Assembly: GCF_014204515.1 (NCBI RefSeq)
Contig: NZ_JACHLI010000019.1
Location: 1 to 64,000, forward strand
Origin: Pseudomonas nitroreducens
GTDB taxonomy: Bacteria > Pseudomonadota > Gammaproteobacteria > Pseudomonadales > Pseudomonadaceae
DNA: 64,000 nt
Direction of reading: 5' to 3'
The translations under genes were made by a program, and so were the position numbers. The notes beneath the pieces are model-generated. The model worked only from the letters and a program-made list of their open reading frames with translations, made no database searches and was not told the DNA's origin. Shown here one piece after another: positions 29,176 to 38,884 of the stretch. The stretch's first letter is position 1. Each line of letters opens with the position of its first letter.

Positions 29176-30195
29176 TCAGTTGCGTTTTCCGGAGAGGGGC
29201 ACCGCGCGGACCGAAGCCCCGGCGGACAGGCGCAGGCGCTTGGCGGTCTGCGCATCGACCACCAGCGAACCGGCGGCCAGGCGCGCCGGCGCCGCGGTGA
29301 TGCGGCAGTCCTCGCGCTTGCGGTTGTGGATCAGGAAGGGCTCGGCATCGTCGCCCGGCGTGCCGATAGCCAGCACCAGGCTCTGGCTGTCGGCGATGGC
29401 GCGGATCTTCTCGGTCGGCGCCTCGATGGCCGGGCCGGCGTCGAAGATGTCGACATAGCCCTGGTAGCTGAAACCCTCGGCCTTGAGCATGGCCAGCGCC
29501 GGCTCGGTGTCGGCGTGGACGCGGCCGATCACCTCGCGCGCGTCCTCGGAGAGGAAGCAGGTGTAGAGCGGGAACTTGGGCATCAGCTCGGCGATGAAGG
29601 CCTTGTTGCCCACGCCGGTCAGGTAATCGGCCTGGCTGAACTCCATCTTGAAGAAGTGCCGGCCCAGGCTTTCCCAGAACGGCGAGCGCCCGGCGGTGTC
29701 GGACATGCCGCGCATCTCGGCGATCACCTTGTCGCCGAACAGCTCGCGGAATTCGGCGATGAACAGGAAGCGTGCCTTGGACAGCAGGCGACCGTTCAGG
29801 CCGGCGCGGTGGTCGGCATGCAGGAACAGCGAGCACAGCTCGGACTGCCCGGTGAGGTCGTTGGCCAGGAACAGCGTGGGGATCTCGCGATGGATACCCA
29901 GCTCCTGGGACGCGCTGACGGTGAGGCCGACGCGGTAGTTGTACCAAGGCTCGCGCAGGCCGACGGCGCCGGCGACGGCGGAGATGCCCACCACCTTGCC
30001 TTCGTCGTTCTCCAGCACGAACAGGTAGTCGGCGTCGGCGCGTTCGGCTTCGCCACGGAAGGCCTTCTCGGCCCAGCTCACGCGGTGCTGCAGGCGCTGC
30101 TCGTTGGCCGGCAGCGTGGTCAGGCCGGTGCCGGTGCTGCGCGCCAGGTCAAAGAGAGCCGGCAGGTCGGCGCTGGTTACGGGACGGACGATCAT
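29176..30195 (-). CDS. aruG: Arginine N-succinyltransferase beta subunit AruG
   Basis: I start at ATG 30195, which gives 339 residues; a longer open frame upstream is antisense to nothing but reads into aruF. MIVRPVTSADLPALFDLA opens the fold, with YFVGLTVSASQELGI-type strands (YRVGLTVSASQELG) and AKRLRLSAGASVRAVPL at the end. With AruF it forms the heteromeric AST that transfers succinyl-CoA to arginine, and it is clearly a paralogue of AruF. Confidence 0.93.
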   Translation of the reverse strand: MIVRPVTSADLPALFDLARSTGTGLTTLPANEQRLQHRVSWAEKAFRGEAERADADYLFVLENDEGKVVGISAVAGAVGLREPWYNYRVGLTVSASQELGIHREIPTLFLANDLTGQSELCSLFLHADHRAGLNGRLLSKARFLFIAEFRELFGDKVIAEMRGMSDTAGRSPFWESLGRHFFKMEFSQADYLTGVGNKAFIAELMPKFPLYTCFLSEDAREVIGRVHADTEPALAMLKAEGFSYQGYVDIFDAGPAIEAPTEKIRAIADSQSLVLAIGTPGDDAEPFLIHNRKREDCRITAAPARLAAGSLVVDAQTAKRLRLSAGASVRAVPLSGKRN

Positions 30196-30206
30196 GCTCT
30201 CTCCCC

Positions 30207-31223
30207 TCAGATCGCGACCAGGCGCACGCTGGCGCCCTCGCCGATGCCCAGGGCATCGGCGGTTTCCTGGTTCAGGGTGACGGGCTTGCCCGGTACCCAG
30301 TCGAGTTCGGCAACGATGGCGCGGAAATCCTGCAACTGGCCGTTGGTGACCAGGTAGCTGCGGCTGCCATGCCCCGACGCACCGATGCGCACCGGCACCT
30401 GGCGGCTCTGGGCGATGGAGCGGATGTTCGAGGTGCGCGCATGCAGCGCCGGGCCACCGTCGAAGATGTCCACGTAGTTCTCCGACTCGAAGCCGTCGCG
30501 CATCAGGATGTCGAAGGTGATCTGCGCACGCGGATGCACCTGTCCCATCGCCTCCTGCGCCTCGTCCGGCAGCAGCGGCACGTAGATCGGGTAGTGCGGC
30601 ATCAGTTCGGCGAGGAAGGTGCGGCTCTTCAGCCCCGAGAGCTTCTCGGCCTCGGTGTAGTCGAGGTCGAAGAAGTTGCGCCCGATGGCGTTCCAGAACG
30701 GCGACTGGCCCTGCTCGTCGCTGTAGCCGACGATCTCCACCACCACCGCATCGGCGAAGCGCTCCGGATGGCTGGCCATGAACAGCAGGCGACCACGGGA
30801 GTTGAGCTCGGCGATGGGCGTGTTCACCAGCTCGCGTTCGACGTAGAAGCTGGTCAGCAGGCTGTTGCCGGTCAGGTCGTGGCACAGCGAGAGGACGTGG
30901 ATCTTGTTGTGGATCTTCAGCTCGCGGGAAGCGTGCACGAAGGTCTCGTTGCGGAAGCTGTAGAACGGCTCGGAGAAACCGGCCGAGGCGACGATGGCGG
31001 AGCAGCCGACCAGGCGACCGGTCTCGCTGTCCTCGAGCACGAAGAAATAGCTCTCTTCACCGTTGAAGCTCACTTCGGCGGCGAACGAGGCCTCCGAGGC
31101 AAGGATCTTCTCGCGCAGGCGTTCCGCGTCGTCCGGCAGCGACGTGACGCCGACCGGGCTGTCCGCGGCGAGACGCTGCACCTGCTGCAGGTCGGCCACT
31201 TGGGCGGGGCGCATCACCAGCAT
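30207..31223 (-). CDS. aruF: Arginine N-succinyltransferase alpha subunit AruF
   Basis: The 338-residue protein begins MLVMRPAQVADLQQVQRLA, as in P. aeruginosa AruF. It is an AstA-family acyltransferase with SYFFVLEDSETGRLVGCSAIV and a double-GNAT-like fold. It pairs with AruG, 11 bases downstream. It uses succinyl-CoA and L-arginine to form N2-succinylarginine, the committed step of aerobic arginine catabolism. Confidence 0.94.
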   Translation of the reverse strand: MLVMRPAQVADLQQVQRLAADSPVGVTSLPDDAERLREKILASEASFAAEVSFNGEESYFFVLEDSETGRLVGCSAIVASAGFSEPFYSFRNETFVHASRELKIHNKIHVLSLCHDLTGNSLLTSFYVERELVNTPIAELNSRGRLLFMASHPERFADAVVVEIVGYSDEQGQSPFWNAIGRNFFDLDYTEAEKLSGLKSRTFLAELMPHYPIYVPLLPDEAQEAMGQVHPRAQITFDILMRDGFESENYVDIFDGGPALHARTSNIRSIAQSRQVPVRIGASGHGSRSYLVTNGQLQDFRAIVAELDWVPGKPVTLNQETADALGIGEGASVRLVAI

Positions 31224-31381
31224 GGCGTCACTCCTCTAACCAGACAAAAATCTTGATTCGTGATTGATGGGCGCGACACGACCCGTGCCGCGCTCGTCAG
31301 GGCATTCGAAGAACCGACCGGGATGACCCGGCCGGCTGAGCGGCGAGGCGCAGGCCCCGCCGGTTCAGCGTAGCCGGGGGC
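31224..31381. other. Spacer between aruC and aruF
   Basis: 158 bases with no gene. The segment is GC-rich and contains several short inverted repeats such as CCGGGATGACCCGG (about 31319-31332) that could act as an mRNA processing or stability element inside the operon. No promoter is obvious. Confidence 0.3.
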
Positions 31382-32602
<1,221 letters not shown>

Positions 32603-32670
32603 CGGTGTTCTCCTGCCTGGTTGAGGCGGCTATCGATGGATGGATTGTAGGGACGAACTGCGGGCCGTCA

Positions 32671-32737
32671 TTGCCGCCATGCGACAACTTGTTATAGCGC
32701 CAACCCGTGAATTGCCGAGGCTTACGGAAATGCGACA
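32671..32737 (-). promoter_or_regulatory. ArgR-type half-sites upstream of aruC
   Basis: Read toward aruC, TGTCGC-N8-AA occurs exactly at 32737-32722 and again at 32686-32671, matching the P. aeruginosa ArgR half-site consensus TGTCGCN8AA. A degenerate TGGCGC lies between them near 32697-32702. The distal site starts about 135 bases upstream of the aruC ATG. ArgR activates aru on arginine, and argR is encoded 1.4 kb away. Confidence 0.7.
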
Positions 32738-32851
32738 GAAAGCGTCGGGAAGGCGCAGTGTACGGCCTGCGGCCTGCTGCGGGTACACGCGGCCGTGGAA
32801 TTTGTTCGCTGCGCGAACGAACGGTCAGGAATAAGAGGAAGGAGGGAGTTC

Positions 32852-32929
32852 TGCAGGAGCGAGCTTGCTCGCGAACCGCTTTACACCGGCATTTCCGGGA
32901 ACATCATTCGCGAGCAGGCTCGCTCCTAC
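32852..32929. repeat. Inverted REP pair (REPIN-like)
   Basis: GGAGCGAGCTTGCTCGCGAA (from 32856) and its near reverse complement TTCGCGAGCAGGCTCGCTCC (to about 32926) face each other around about 30 unique bases. Each arm is itself palindromic (GCGAGC..GCTCGC). This is the organisation of REPINs, the mobile REP doublets of Pseudomonas. A divergent single unit with GTAGGAGCGGACTCCGTCCGC lies at 58853-58878. Confidence 0.75.
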
Positions 32930-32958
32930 GAAGAGCAGGGAATCCGCTGCGCTCAGTC

Positions 32959-32990
32959 GTAGGGCGCATAACGCGCCAGCGTTATCCGCC
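32959..32990. repeat. GTAGGGCG-type dispersed repeat, copy 1
   Basis: A 32-base unit beginning GTAGGGCGCATAACGC and ending TTATCCGCC occurs here and, exactly, in inverted orientation at 58787-58818. It contains GCGTTAT and ATAACGC as an imperfect palindrome. Intergenic in both places. Confidence 0.75.
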
Positions 32991-33121
32991 GCGGGCCCGG
33001 CGGCGAACAACCCGCTCCAGGTAAATCGCCCTACATCAGCTCAACGCACGGAGAGGATGCCGGCCAAGCCCACCCAATCGATGGGTATCGCTTCGCTCCA
33101 AGCCATCCTACGCAAGAGCGG

Positions 33122-34105
33122 TCAGCCGCGCTCGGTGGCAGCCGGTGCGGCTTCGGCAGCGCTCTGGCCGCGGCGCTGGTTGCGGTCTTCGCGCGGGGTC
33201 ACGCCGAAGAAGTTGCGGTAGGCGCTGGAGAAGTGCGGACCGCTGGAGAAGCCGCAGGACAGGCCGATCTGGATGATCGACTTGCTGGTCTGCATGAGCA
33301 TCTGCCGCGCGCGGTTCAGGCGCAGTTCCAGGTAGTACTGGCTGGGCACGCGGGTCAGGTACTGCTTGAAGATGCGTTCCAGCTGGCGGCGCGAGACGCA
33401 CACGTGCTGGGCGATCTCGTCGGTGGTCAGCGGCTCCTCGATGTTCGCCTCCATCAGCAGCACCGCCTGGGTGAGCTTCGGATGGCTGGAACCGAGGCGG
33501 TTCTTCAGCGGGATGCGCTGGCGTTCGGAGCCTTCGCGGATGCGCTCCACCACCAGCTCTTCGGAGACCGCGCCGGCCAGCTCCGCACCATGGTCGCGGG
33601 ACAGTACGGCCAGCAGCAGGTCGAGCACCGCCATGCCGCCGCAGGCGCTGAGGCGATCACGGTCCCATTCGAACAGGTGGTTGGTGGCGATGACCTTGGG
33701 GTAACGCTCGGTGAAGTCGTCGTGCCAGCGCCAGTGCACGGCAGCGCGGTAGCCGTCGAGCAGGCCCAGCTGTGCCAGCGGATAGATGCCGGCGGACAGC
33801 GCGCCGATGCTCACACCGTTGCGCGACAGCTGCTTGAGCGCAGCGGCCAGCGGCGCGGCGACCGTCTGCGGAATCTCGTCGGCGACCAGGAAGATGCGCT
33901 GGCATTGCTCCAGCACGCCGTTCCAGGCCTGCCCCGGCAGGCGCCAGCCGTCGGCCTCGGCCACCGCTTCGGCACTCATGAACACCGGTTCGTAGAGCGC
34001 CTCGGGGTGCAGCCGGCGGGCGACCCGCAGGGCCTCCTCGGCCAGACCGAGGGTCAGCGCCCGCGTGTGCGGCCAGAGGAGGAATCCGATGCGTTGTGCG
34101 GTCAT
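33122..34105 (-). CDS. argR: Arginine-responsive regulator ArgR (AraC/XylS type)
   Basis: The 327-residue protein has an N-terminal GATase-1/DJ-1-like domain (about 1-195, QRIGFLLWPHTRALTLGLAEE) and a C-terminal AraC-type double helix-turn-helix (about 215-310: TTDEIAQHVCVSRRQLERIFK, then SIIQIGLSCGFSSGPHFSSAYRNFFG). In Pseudomonas this protein, unrelated to E. coli ArgR, activates aot and aru and represses anabolic arginine genes on binding arginine. It is the last gene of the aot operon, 35 bases after aotP. Confidence 0.95.
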   Translation of the reverse strand: MTAQRIGFLLWPHTRALTLGLAEEALRVARRLHPEALYEPVFMSAEAVAEADGWRLPGQAWNGVLEQCQRIFLVADEIPQTVAAPLAAALKQLSRNGVSIGALSAGIYPLAQLGLLDGYRAAVHWRWHDDFTERYPKVIATNHLFEWDRDRLSACGGMAVLDLLLAVLSRDHGAELAGAVSEELVVERIREGSERQRIPLKNRLGSSHPKLTQAVLLMEANIEEPLTTDEIAQHVCVSRRQLERIFKQYLTRVPSQYYLELRLNRARQMLMQTSKSIIQIGLSCGFSSGPHFSSAYRNFFGVTPREDRNQRRGQSAAEAAPAATERG

Positions 34106-34139
34106 GCGGTCAGGTCACCAGGCGACTGTATCGAACAGC

Positions 34140-34904
34140 TTACTTCAAGCTGCCGGAAAGGAACTGCTTGAGGCGTTCGGATTGCGGATTGGCCAGGACT
34201 TCCTTCGGACAGCCCGCCTCTTCCACCACGCCCTTGTGCAGGAACACCAACTGATTGGAGACCTCGCGGGCGAAGCCCATCTCGTGGGTCACCACCACCA
34301 TGGTGCGGCCTTCCTGGGCCAGGTCCTGCATGACCCGCAGGACTTCGCCGACCAGCTCGGGGTCGAGCGCCGAGGTCGGCTCGTCGAACAGCATGACTTC
34401 CGGCTCGACCGCCAGGGCACGGGCGATGGCCACGCGCTGCTGCTCGCCGCCGGACATGTGCGCGGGATAGGCGTCCTTGCGGTGCGCCACGCCGACTTTT
34501 GCCAGGTAGTGCTCGGCCTTTTCCAGCGCTTCTTTCTTCGAGACGCCCAGCACATGGACCGGCGCTTCGATGACGTTTTCCAGGGCGCTCATGTGCGACC
34601 ACAGGTTGAAGTGCTGGAACACCATCGACAGGCGCGAGCGCATGCGCTGCAGTTGCTTGGCATCGGCGGCCTTGAGCGCGCCGTCCTTGTTCGGCACCAG
34701 CTTGAGCTCTTCGCCGTTGAGCAGGATCTTGCCGGCGTGGGGCTGCTCCAGCAGGTTGATGCAGCGCAGGAAGGTACTCTTGCCCGAGCCGGAGGAGCCG
34801 ATGATGCTGATCACGTCGCCCGCCTTCGCCGCCAGCGAGACGCCCTTGAGCACCTCGTGACTGCCGTAGCGCTTGTGCAGGTCCTGGATTTCCAGTTTGT
34901 ACAT
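34140..34904 (-). CDS. aotP: Arginine/ornithine ABC transporter ATPase AotP
   Basis: The 254-residue ATPase has Walker A GSSGSGKST (about 38-46), signature MSGGEQQRV, Walker B VMLFDEPTSALDP and the H-loop VVTHEMGF. It powers import by AotJQM of arginine and ornithine into the cytoplasm. Sits between aotO and argR. Confidence 0.95.
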   Translation of the reverse strand: MYKLEIQDLHKRYGSHEVLKGVSLAAKAGDVISIIGSSGSGKSTFLRCINLLEQPHAGKILLNGEELKLVPNKDGALKAADAKQLQRMRSRLSMVFQHFNLWSHMSALENVIEAPVHVLGVSKKEALEKAEHYLAKVGVAHRKDAYPAHMSGGEQQRVAIARALAVEPEVMLFDEPTSALDPELVGEVLRVMQDLAQEGRTMVVVTHEMGFAREVSNQLVFLHKGVVEEAGCPKEVLANPQSERLKQFLSGSLK

Positions 34905-34921
34905 GGTGTCGGTTCTCGAAT

Positions 34922-36034
34922 TCAGTCGTTGATCAGCCGGCCCTTGCGGAACGGCTCACGCCCGGCCACCTTGGCCAGCCAAAGCCCCGGCTGGGCATAG
35001 CGCCCACGCTCGATGGCGAACAGCACGCCGGAAGTGCCGGCGCGAACGGTGCTGACCTGGTCGTTCAGCGGGTCGACCACTTCGAACAGTGCGTCGCCCT
35101 TCTCCACCCACTCCCCCGCCTTGCGCAGGTAGCTCACCACGCCAACATGGGGGGCGTAGAGGTATTCGGTGCCTTCGAAGGGCATGCCTTCGCAGCATTC
35201 GGCCGGGGCCGCCGGCCAGTCGCCGGTGATCAGGCCCTGCTCGGCGAGGAAGCCGAGGATGGCTTCGGCGTTGGCCTGCCCCTGGTCGACGCGGGTATCG
35301 CCCACGCCGCCCAGCTCGACGGTGGTCGCCAGGCACGCCAGCGGAATCGCCGCCTTGGGGAAGGCCTGGGACAGGCGCAGCCAGGGCAGCGAGCAGGATT
35401 CGTCAAAGGAGCTGCCGCCGGAATCTTCGGCCAGCAGCGCGACGCCGGCCTTCAGCCGCGCGGCCAGGGATTTCCAGCGCGGCCAGTGCTGCGGGATCGC
35501 GTAGACGTGGATGGCCGCGTCGAAGTCGCAGTGCAGGTCGAGCACCACCTCGGCGTCGCAGGCGTGGCGCAGCAGGATACGCTGCATGCCCTGCAGCTCG
35601 GACGAAGCCGGCGGCAGTGCATCGAGGCCGTCGCGCATGGCCTGGCGGATCAGCTCGACGTTGGCGGCTTCATCGGCGCCCAGCTGGTCGCCGACACGTT
35701 CGGCAACCAGTGCCGACAGTTCGACGAAATCGCGGTTGAAGTTCTTCCCGCTGGCGAACTCGAAACGCCCCAGGTGGCTGGCCTGCAGGGTCTGGCCGAG
35801 GCCGATGGGGTTGGCCACCGGGACCAATTCGACGACGCAGTTCAGTTGCCCACGCGACTCCAGGTCGGCCAGGCGCTGCTTGAGTTCCCAGGCGGTGCGC
35901 ATGCCCGGCAGCTCGTCGGCGTGCAGGCTGGACTGGATGTAGACCTTGCGCGGGCCCTTGCCGTAGCGGAAGACGCTCAGGCGGCGCTCGCTACCCAGGC
36001 TGCTCCACGGCAATAGATGATCGATACGTTCCAC
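34922..36034 (-). CDS. aotO: AotO, AstE/AspA-family zinc hydrolase-like protein of the aot operon
   Basis: The 370-residue protein belongs to the succinylglutamate desuccinylase/aspartoacylase family: QSSLHADELPGMRTA holds the His/Asp-Glu metal pair, VVLDLHCDFDAAIHVY the third His, and a C-terminal biotinyl-like beta domain (about 295-370, VVSYLRKAGEWVEKGDALFEV) follows. In P. aeruginosa aotO lies in the transporter operon but is reported unnecessary for uptake. Its substrate is unknown; an acylated arginine derivative brought in by the importer is one guess. Confidence 0.88.
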   Translation of the reverse strand: MERIDHLLPWSSLGSERRLSVFRYGKGPRKVYIQSSLHADELPGMRTAWELKQRLADLESRGQLNCVVELVPVANPIGLGQTLQASHLGRFEFASGKNFNRDFVELSALVAERVGDQLGADEAANVELIRQAMRDGLDALPPASSELQGMQRILLRHACDAEVVLDLHCDFDAAIHVYAIPQHWPRWKSLAARLKAGVALLAEDSGGSSFDESCSLPWLRLSQAFPKAAIPLACLATTVELGGVGDTRVDQGQANAEAILGFLAEQGLITGDWPAAPAECCEGMPFEGTEYLYAPHVGVVSYLRKAGEWVEKGDALFEVVDPLNDQVSTVRAGTSGVLFAIERGRYAQPGLWLAKVAGREPFRKGRLIND

Positions 36035-36044
36035 AGTCGTTTCC

Positions 36045-36743
36045 TCAGTGCTTGCGCGGCGCGAGATAGGCCAGCCAGCGGCGCTCGGCCAGCTTGAACA
36101 GGCGCACCAGGGTGAAGGTCATGATCAGGTAGAAGATGCCGGCGGTGATGAACGCCTCGAATGGCAGGTAGTACTGCGAGTACACGGTGCGCGCGGCGCC
36201 AGTGATGTCCACCAGGGTCACGATGGACGCCAGGCTGGTGGTCTGCAGCATCATGATCACTTCATTGCTGTACTGCGGCAGCGCGCGGCGCAGGGCCGAG
36301 GGCAGCAGGATGCGGCGGTACAGCTTGATCCGCGACATGCCCATGGCCTTGGCGGCTTCGATCTCGCCGTGCGGGGTGGCGCGGATGCTGCCGGCGAGGA
36401 TTTCGGCGGTGTAGGCGCTGGTGTTGATGGCGAAGGCCGCGCAGGCGCAGAAGGTGGCGTTGGACAGCAGCGGCCACATCGCGCTTTCACGGACGAAGGC
36501 GAACTGCGCCAGGCCGTAGTAGATGAGGAACAGCTGCACCAGCATCGGCGTGCCGCGGATCACGTAGGTGTAGAGCCAGGCTGGCAGGTTCACCGCCGGG
36601 TTCTTCGAGCAGCGCATCAGCGCCAGCGGCACCGCCGCCAGCAGGCCGAAGAACAGCGAGATCGCCAGCAGCTTGAGGGTCACCAACAGGCCGCTGAAGT
36701 AGAGCGGCAGGCTGTCCCAGATGACGGTGTAATCAAAGATCAT
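36045..36743 (-). CDS. aotM: Arginine/ornithine ABC permease AotM
   Basis: The 232-residue inner-membrane permease is of the HisM/GlnP type. About five transmembrane helices are seen, with the EAA loop EIEAAKAMGMSRIKLYRRILLPSALRRALP that docks AotP. With AotQ it forms the channel. Confidence 0.94.
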   Translation of the reverse strand: MIFDYTVIWDSLPLYFSGLLVTLKLLAISLFFGLLAAVPLALMRCSKNPAVNLPAWLYTYVIRGTPMLVQLFLIYYGLAQFAFVRESAMWPLLSNATFCACAAFAINTSAYTAEILAGSIRATPHGEIEAAKAMGMSRIKLYRRILLPSALRRALPQYSNEVIMMLQTTSLASIVTLVDITGAARTVYSQYYLPFEAFITAGIFYLIMTFTLVRLFKLAERRWLAYLAPRKH

Positions 36744-36759
36744 GCGAGGGCTCCCGGAC

Positions 36760-37449
36760 TCAAAGCTCGGCGACTTTCACGCCGACCGAATAGCGGCGTT
36801 CGAGCAGGCGCAGCAGCACCAGGGAGACGCTGGTGACCACCAGGTACAGCGCCGCCACGGCAAGGAAATAGGTGAAGGGTTCGCGGGTCGCGTCCGAGGC
36901 CTGTTTGGCCTTGAACATCATGTCCTGCAGGCCGACCACGGAGATCAGCGCGGTGGCCTTGACCAGCACCAGCCAGTTGTTGGTGAAGCCGGGGATGGCC
37001 AGGCGGATCATCTGCGGCACCTGGATGCGGAAGAACACCTGCAGCGGACTCATGCCGTAGGCGAAGCCGGCTTCGCCCTGCCCTTTCGGGATGGCCATGA
37101 AGGCGCCACGGAAGGTCTCGGAAAGGTAGGCGCCGAAGATGAAGCCCAGGGTGCCGACGCCGGAGGCGAACGGGTTGAGGTCGATGTAGTCGTCATAGCC
37201 GACCATCGGCGCGACCCAGTTCACCGCGGCCTGGCCGCCGTAGAAGATCAGCAGGATCAGCACGAGGTCCGGTACGCCACGGATCACGGTGGAATAGAGG
37301 TCGCCGCACCAGGCCAGCCACTTCACCGGCGACAGGCGGATGGCCGCGCCGAGCAGACCCAGCGCGATCGCCAGGGCCATCGACAGCAGGGACAGCTGAA
37401 GCGTCAGCCAGGCACCATCGACGATGGTGGCTCCGTAGCCATTGAGCAT
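36760..37449 (-). CDS. aotQ: Arginine/ornithine ABC permease AotQ
   Basis: I use ATG 37449 (MLNGYGATIVDGAWL; GAGG upstream), which gives 229 residues, the family length. About five membrane helices and the coupling loop (EAGFAYGMSPLQVFFRIQVPQMIRLAIPG) are visible. It pairs with AotM, 16 bases away. A terminator-like hairpin lies between it and aotJ. Confidence 0.94.
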   Translation of the reverse strand: MLNGYGATIVDGAWLTLQLSLLSMALAIALGLLGAAIRLSPVKWLAWCGDLYSTVIRGVPDLVLILLIFYGGQAAVNWVAPMVGYDDYIDLNPFASGVGTLGFIFGAYLSETFRGAFMAIPKGQGEAGFAYGMSPLQVFFRIQVPQMIRLAIPGFTNNWLVLVKATALISVVGLQDMMFKAKQASDATREPFTYFLAVAALYLVVTSVSLVLLRLLERRYSVGVKVAEL

Positions 37450-37530
37450 AATTTCGTACCTCGTGAAACCGGACGCCGCCCGCACCGACACGGACGCTCA
37501 GGGCGAGCGCAAGGCAGGCTCACCCCCAAT

Positions 37531-37577
37531 AAAAAAGTGGCACAAACATCAGGACCAGGCCTGGGTCTGTGCCACTT
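37531..37577 (-). terminator. Terminator-like hairpin between aotJ and aotQ
   Basis: A perfect 10-bp stem AAGTGGCACA/TGTGCCACTT (37535-37544 with 37568-37577) with a 23-base loop, read leftward, is followed by TTTTTTA. It should end or slow part of the transcripts after aotJ, or protect its 3' end, so the periplasmic binding protein is made in excess over the permeases. This is common in ABC importer operons. Confidence 0.75.
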
Positions 37578-37588
37578 GCGGACGTGGA

Positions 37589-38368
37589 TCAGTTCTCGCC
37601 GTAGACGTCGAACTTGAAGTACTTGTCCTGGACTTCCTTGTACTTGCCGTTGGCACGGATGCCGGCGATGGCCGTGTTGAATTTCTCGGCCAGGGCGGTA
37701 TCGCCCTTGCGCACGGCGATGCCGGCGCCACCACCGAAGTACTTCGGATCGTTGTATTCGGGGCCTACGAAGGCGTAGCCCTTGCCGGCGTCGGTTTTCA
37801 GGAAGCCGTCGTCGAGGTTGACCGAGTCGGCCATGGTCGCGTCGATGCGGCCGGAGACCAGGTCCATGTTGGCTTCGTTCTGCGAGTTGTAGCGCACCAC
37901 TTCGATTCCGGCCGGGGCCAGGACGTCGGTGGCATAGCGGTCATGGGTGGAAGCGCGCAGTACACCGACCTTCTTGCCCTTGAGGTCGACCAGCGGGTCG
38001 TTCAGGGTCACGCCTTCCTTCATCACGAAGCGCGCGGGGGTGTGGTAGTACTTGTTGGTGAAGTCGACGGACTTCTTGCGCTCGTCGGTGATGGTCATCG
38101 ACGAGAGGATGGCGTCGATCTTGCGAACCTTCAGCGCCGGGATCAGGCCGTCGAACTCCTGCTCGACCCAGGTGCACTTGACCTTCATCTCTTCGCACAG
38201 GGCGTTGCCGATATCCACGTCGAAACCGGCGAGCTTGCCGTCGGGCGTCTTGAAGGAGAACGGCGGATAACCGGCTTCGATGCCGATGCGCACCGGCTTG
38301 TCGTCAGCGTGGGCAACCAGGGAAAGCGCGGACAGGGCCAGCGCACCGAGAAGTGCAAACTTCTTCAT
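37589..38368 (-). CDS. aotJ: Arginine/ornithine periplasmic binding protein AotJ
   Basis: The 259-residue protein has a signal peptide (about 1-21, ending VAHA) and a family-3 solute-binding fold: PVRIGIEAGYPPFSFKTPDGKLAGFDVDIGNALC and VRYNSQNEANMDLVSGRIDA. First gene of aotJQMOP-argR. An ArgR half-site lies 170-185 bases upstream. Confidence 0.95.
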   Translation of the reverse strand: MKKFALLGALALSALSLVAHADDKPVRIGIEAGYPPFSFKTPDGKLAGFDVDIGNALCEEMKVKCTWVEQEFDGLIPALKVRKIDAILSSMTITDERKKSVDFTNKYYHTPARFVMKEGVTLNDPLVDLKGKKVGVLRASTHDRYATDVLAPAGIEVVRYNSQNEANMDLVSGRIDATMADSVNLDDGFLKTDAGKGYAFVGPEYNDPKYFGGGAGIAVRKGDTALAEKFNTAIAGIRANGKYKEVQDKYFKFDVYGEN

Positions 38369-38884
38369 CAGTAACTCCTTCGAGGGTAGGACTTCGATGG
38401 CAGGAGAAAGGGGTTGGCCCAGGCTGCCCGTGCAGAAGTGAAGGTTATTGTTCGTCTGCGCATTGCCGGCGCGATTCTTGTGAAAAGCGCGCCTACCGGG
38501 GTGAGCGGCATTCTAGCGACAGCCCCGGAGCGGTTATTTCTTCAATGCGACAAGTAATTATAGAAGCGCTGGAGACGGCGCCCCAGCGGCTTGACGGCGC
38601 GGATTTTACGTGATCCTAAAGCAGATAGTAAAACCCTGATTACTAGCAGTAATCGGGCCACAAACATCGAATCCCAGGCTCGACGCGGGGTGCGCGATAT
38701 TGACTGATTCCGCGCGGACAGAAAAGACGCACCGAAGCTGTGCGAAATGTTTCCTGGCGCCTCATTTTGTCGCAGGGAAATGTTACCGGGGTAGCGCTGG
38801 CGCACTCCGCCCTGCCCTGCCTAGGATGGCGCCCAGGCCGGGCGCGCCCGCCAACGCGCCCCATGGAATACAGGAACCCGCCCC
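38369..38884. other. Divergent regulatory region between aotJ and the 38885 hydrolase
   Basis: 516 bases without a gene. It holds the ArgR site (38516-38552), the inverted repeat GATTACT/AGTAATC (38638-38644 with 38648-38654) and an AT-rich core near 38600-38660. It should contain promoters for both flanking genes. No small ORF with a ribosome site is evident. Confidence 0.45.
38516..38552 (-). promoter_or_regulatory. ArgR-type half-sites upstream of aotJ
   Basis: Toward aotJ, TGTCGC-N8-AA occurs at 38552-38537 (exact), and a second TGTCGC at 38521-38516 lacks the downstream AA. The pairing of an exact and a degenerate half-site 31 bases apart fits an ArgR-controlled promoter. argR is the last gene of this operon, so it would be autoregulated. 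Confidence 0.65.

Larger units (their letters stand above)
32603..33121. other. Intergenic region between argR and aruC
   Basis: This 519-base gap contains the ArgR half-sites (32671-32737), the inverted REP pair (32852-32929), the GTAGGGCG repeat (32959-32990) and a GC-rich tail. No gene is supported. Confidence 0.5.

Noticed and set aside
26050..29300. Long rightward frames across aruB and aruD
   Set aside because: They are mirror images of the aru genes with no motifs; codon bias belongs to the minus strand.
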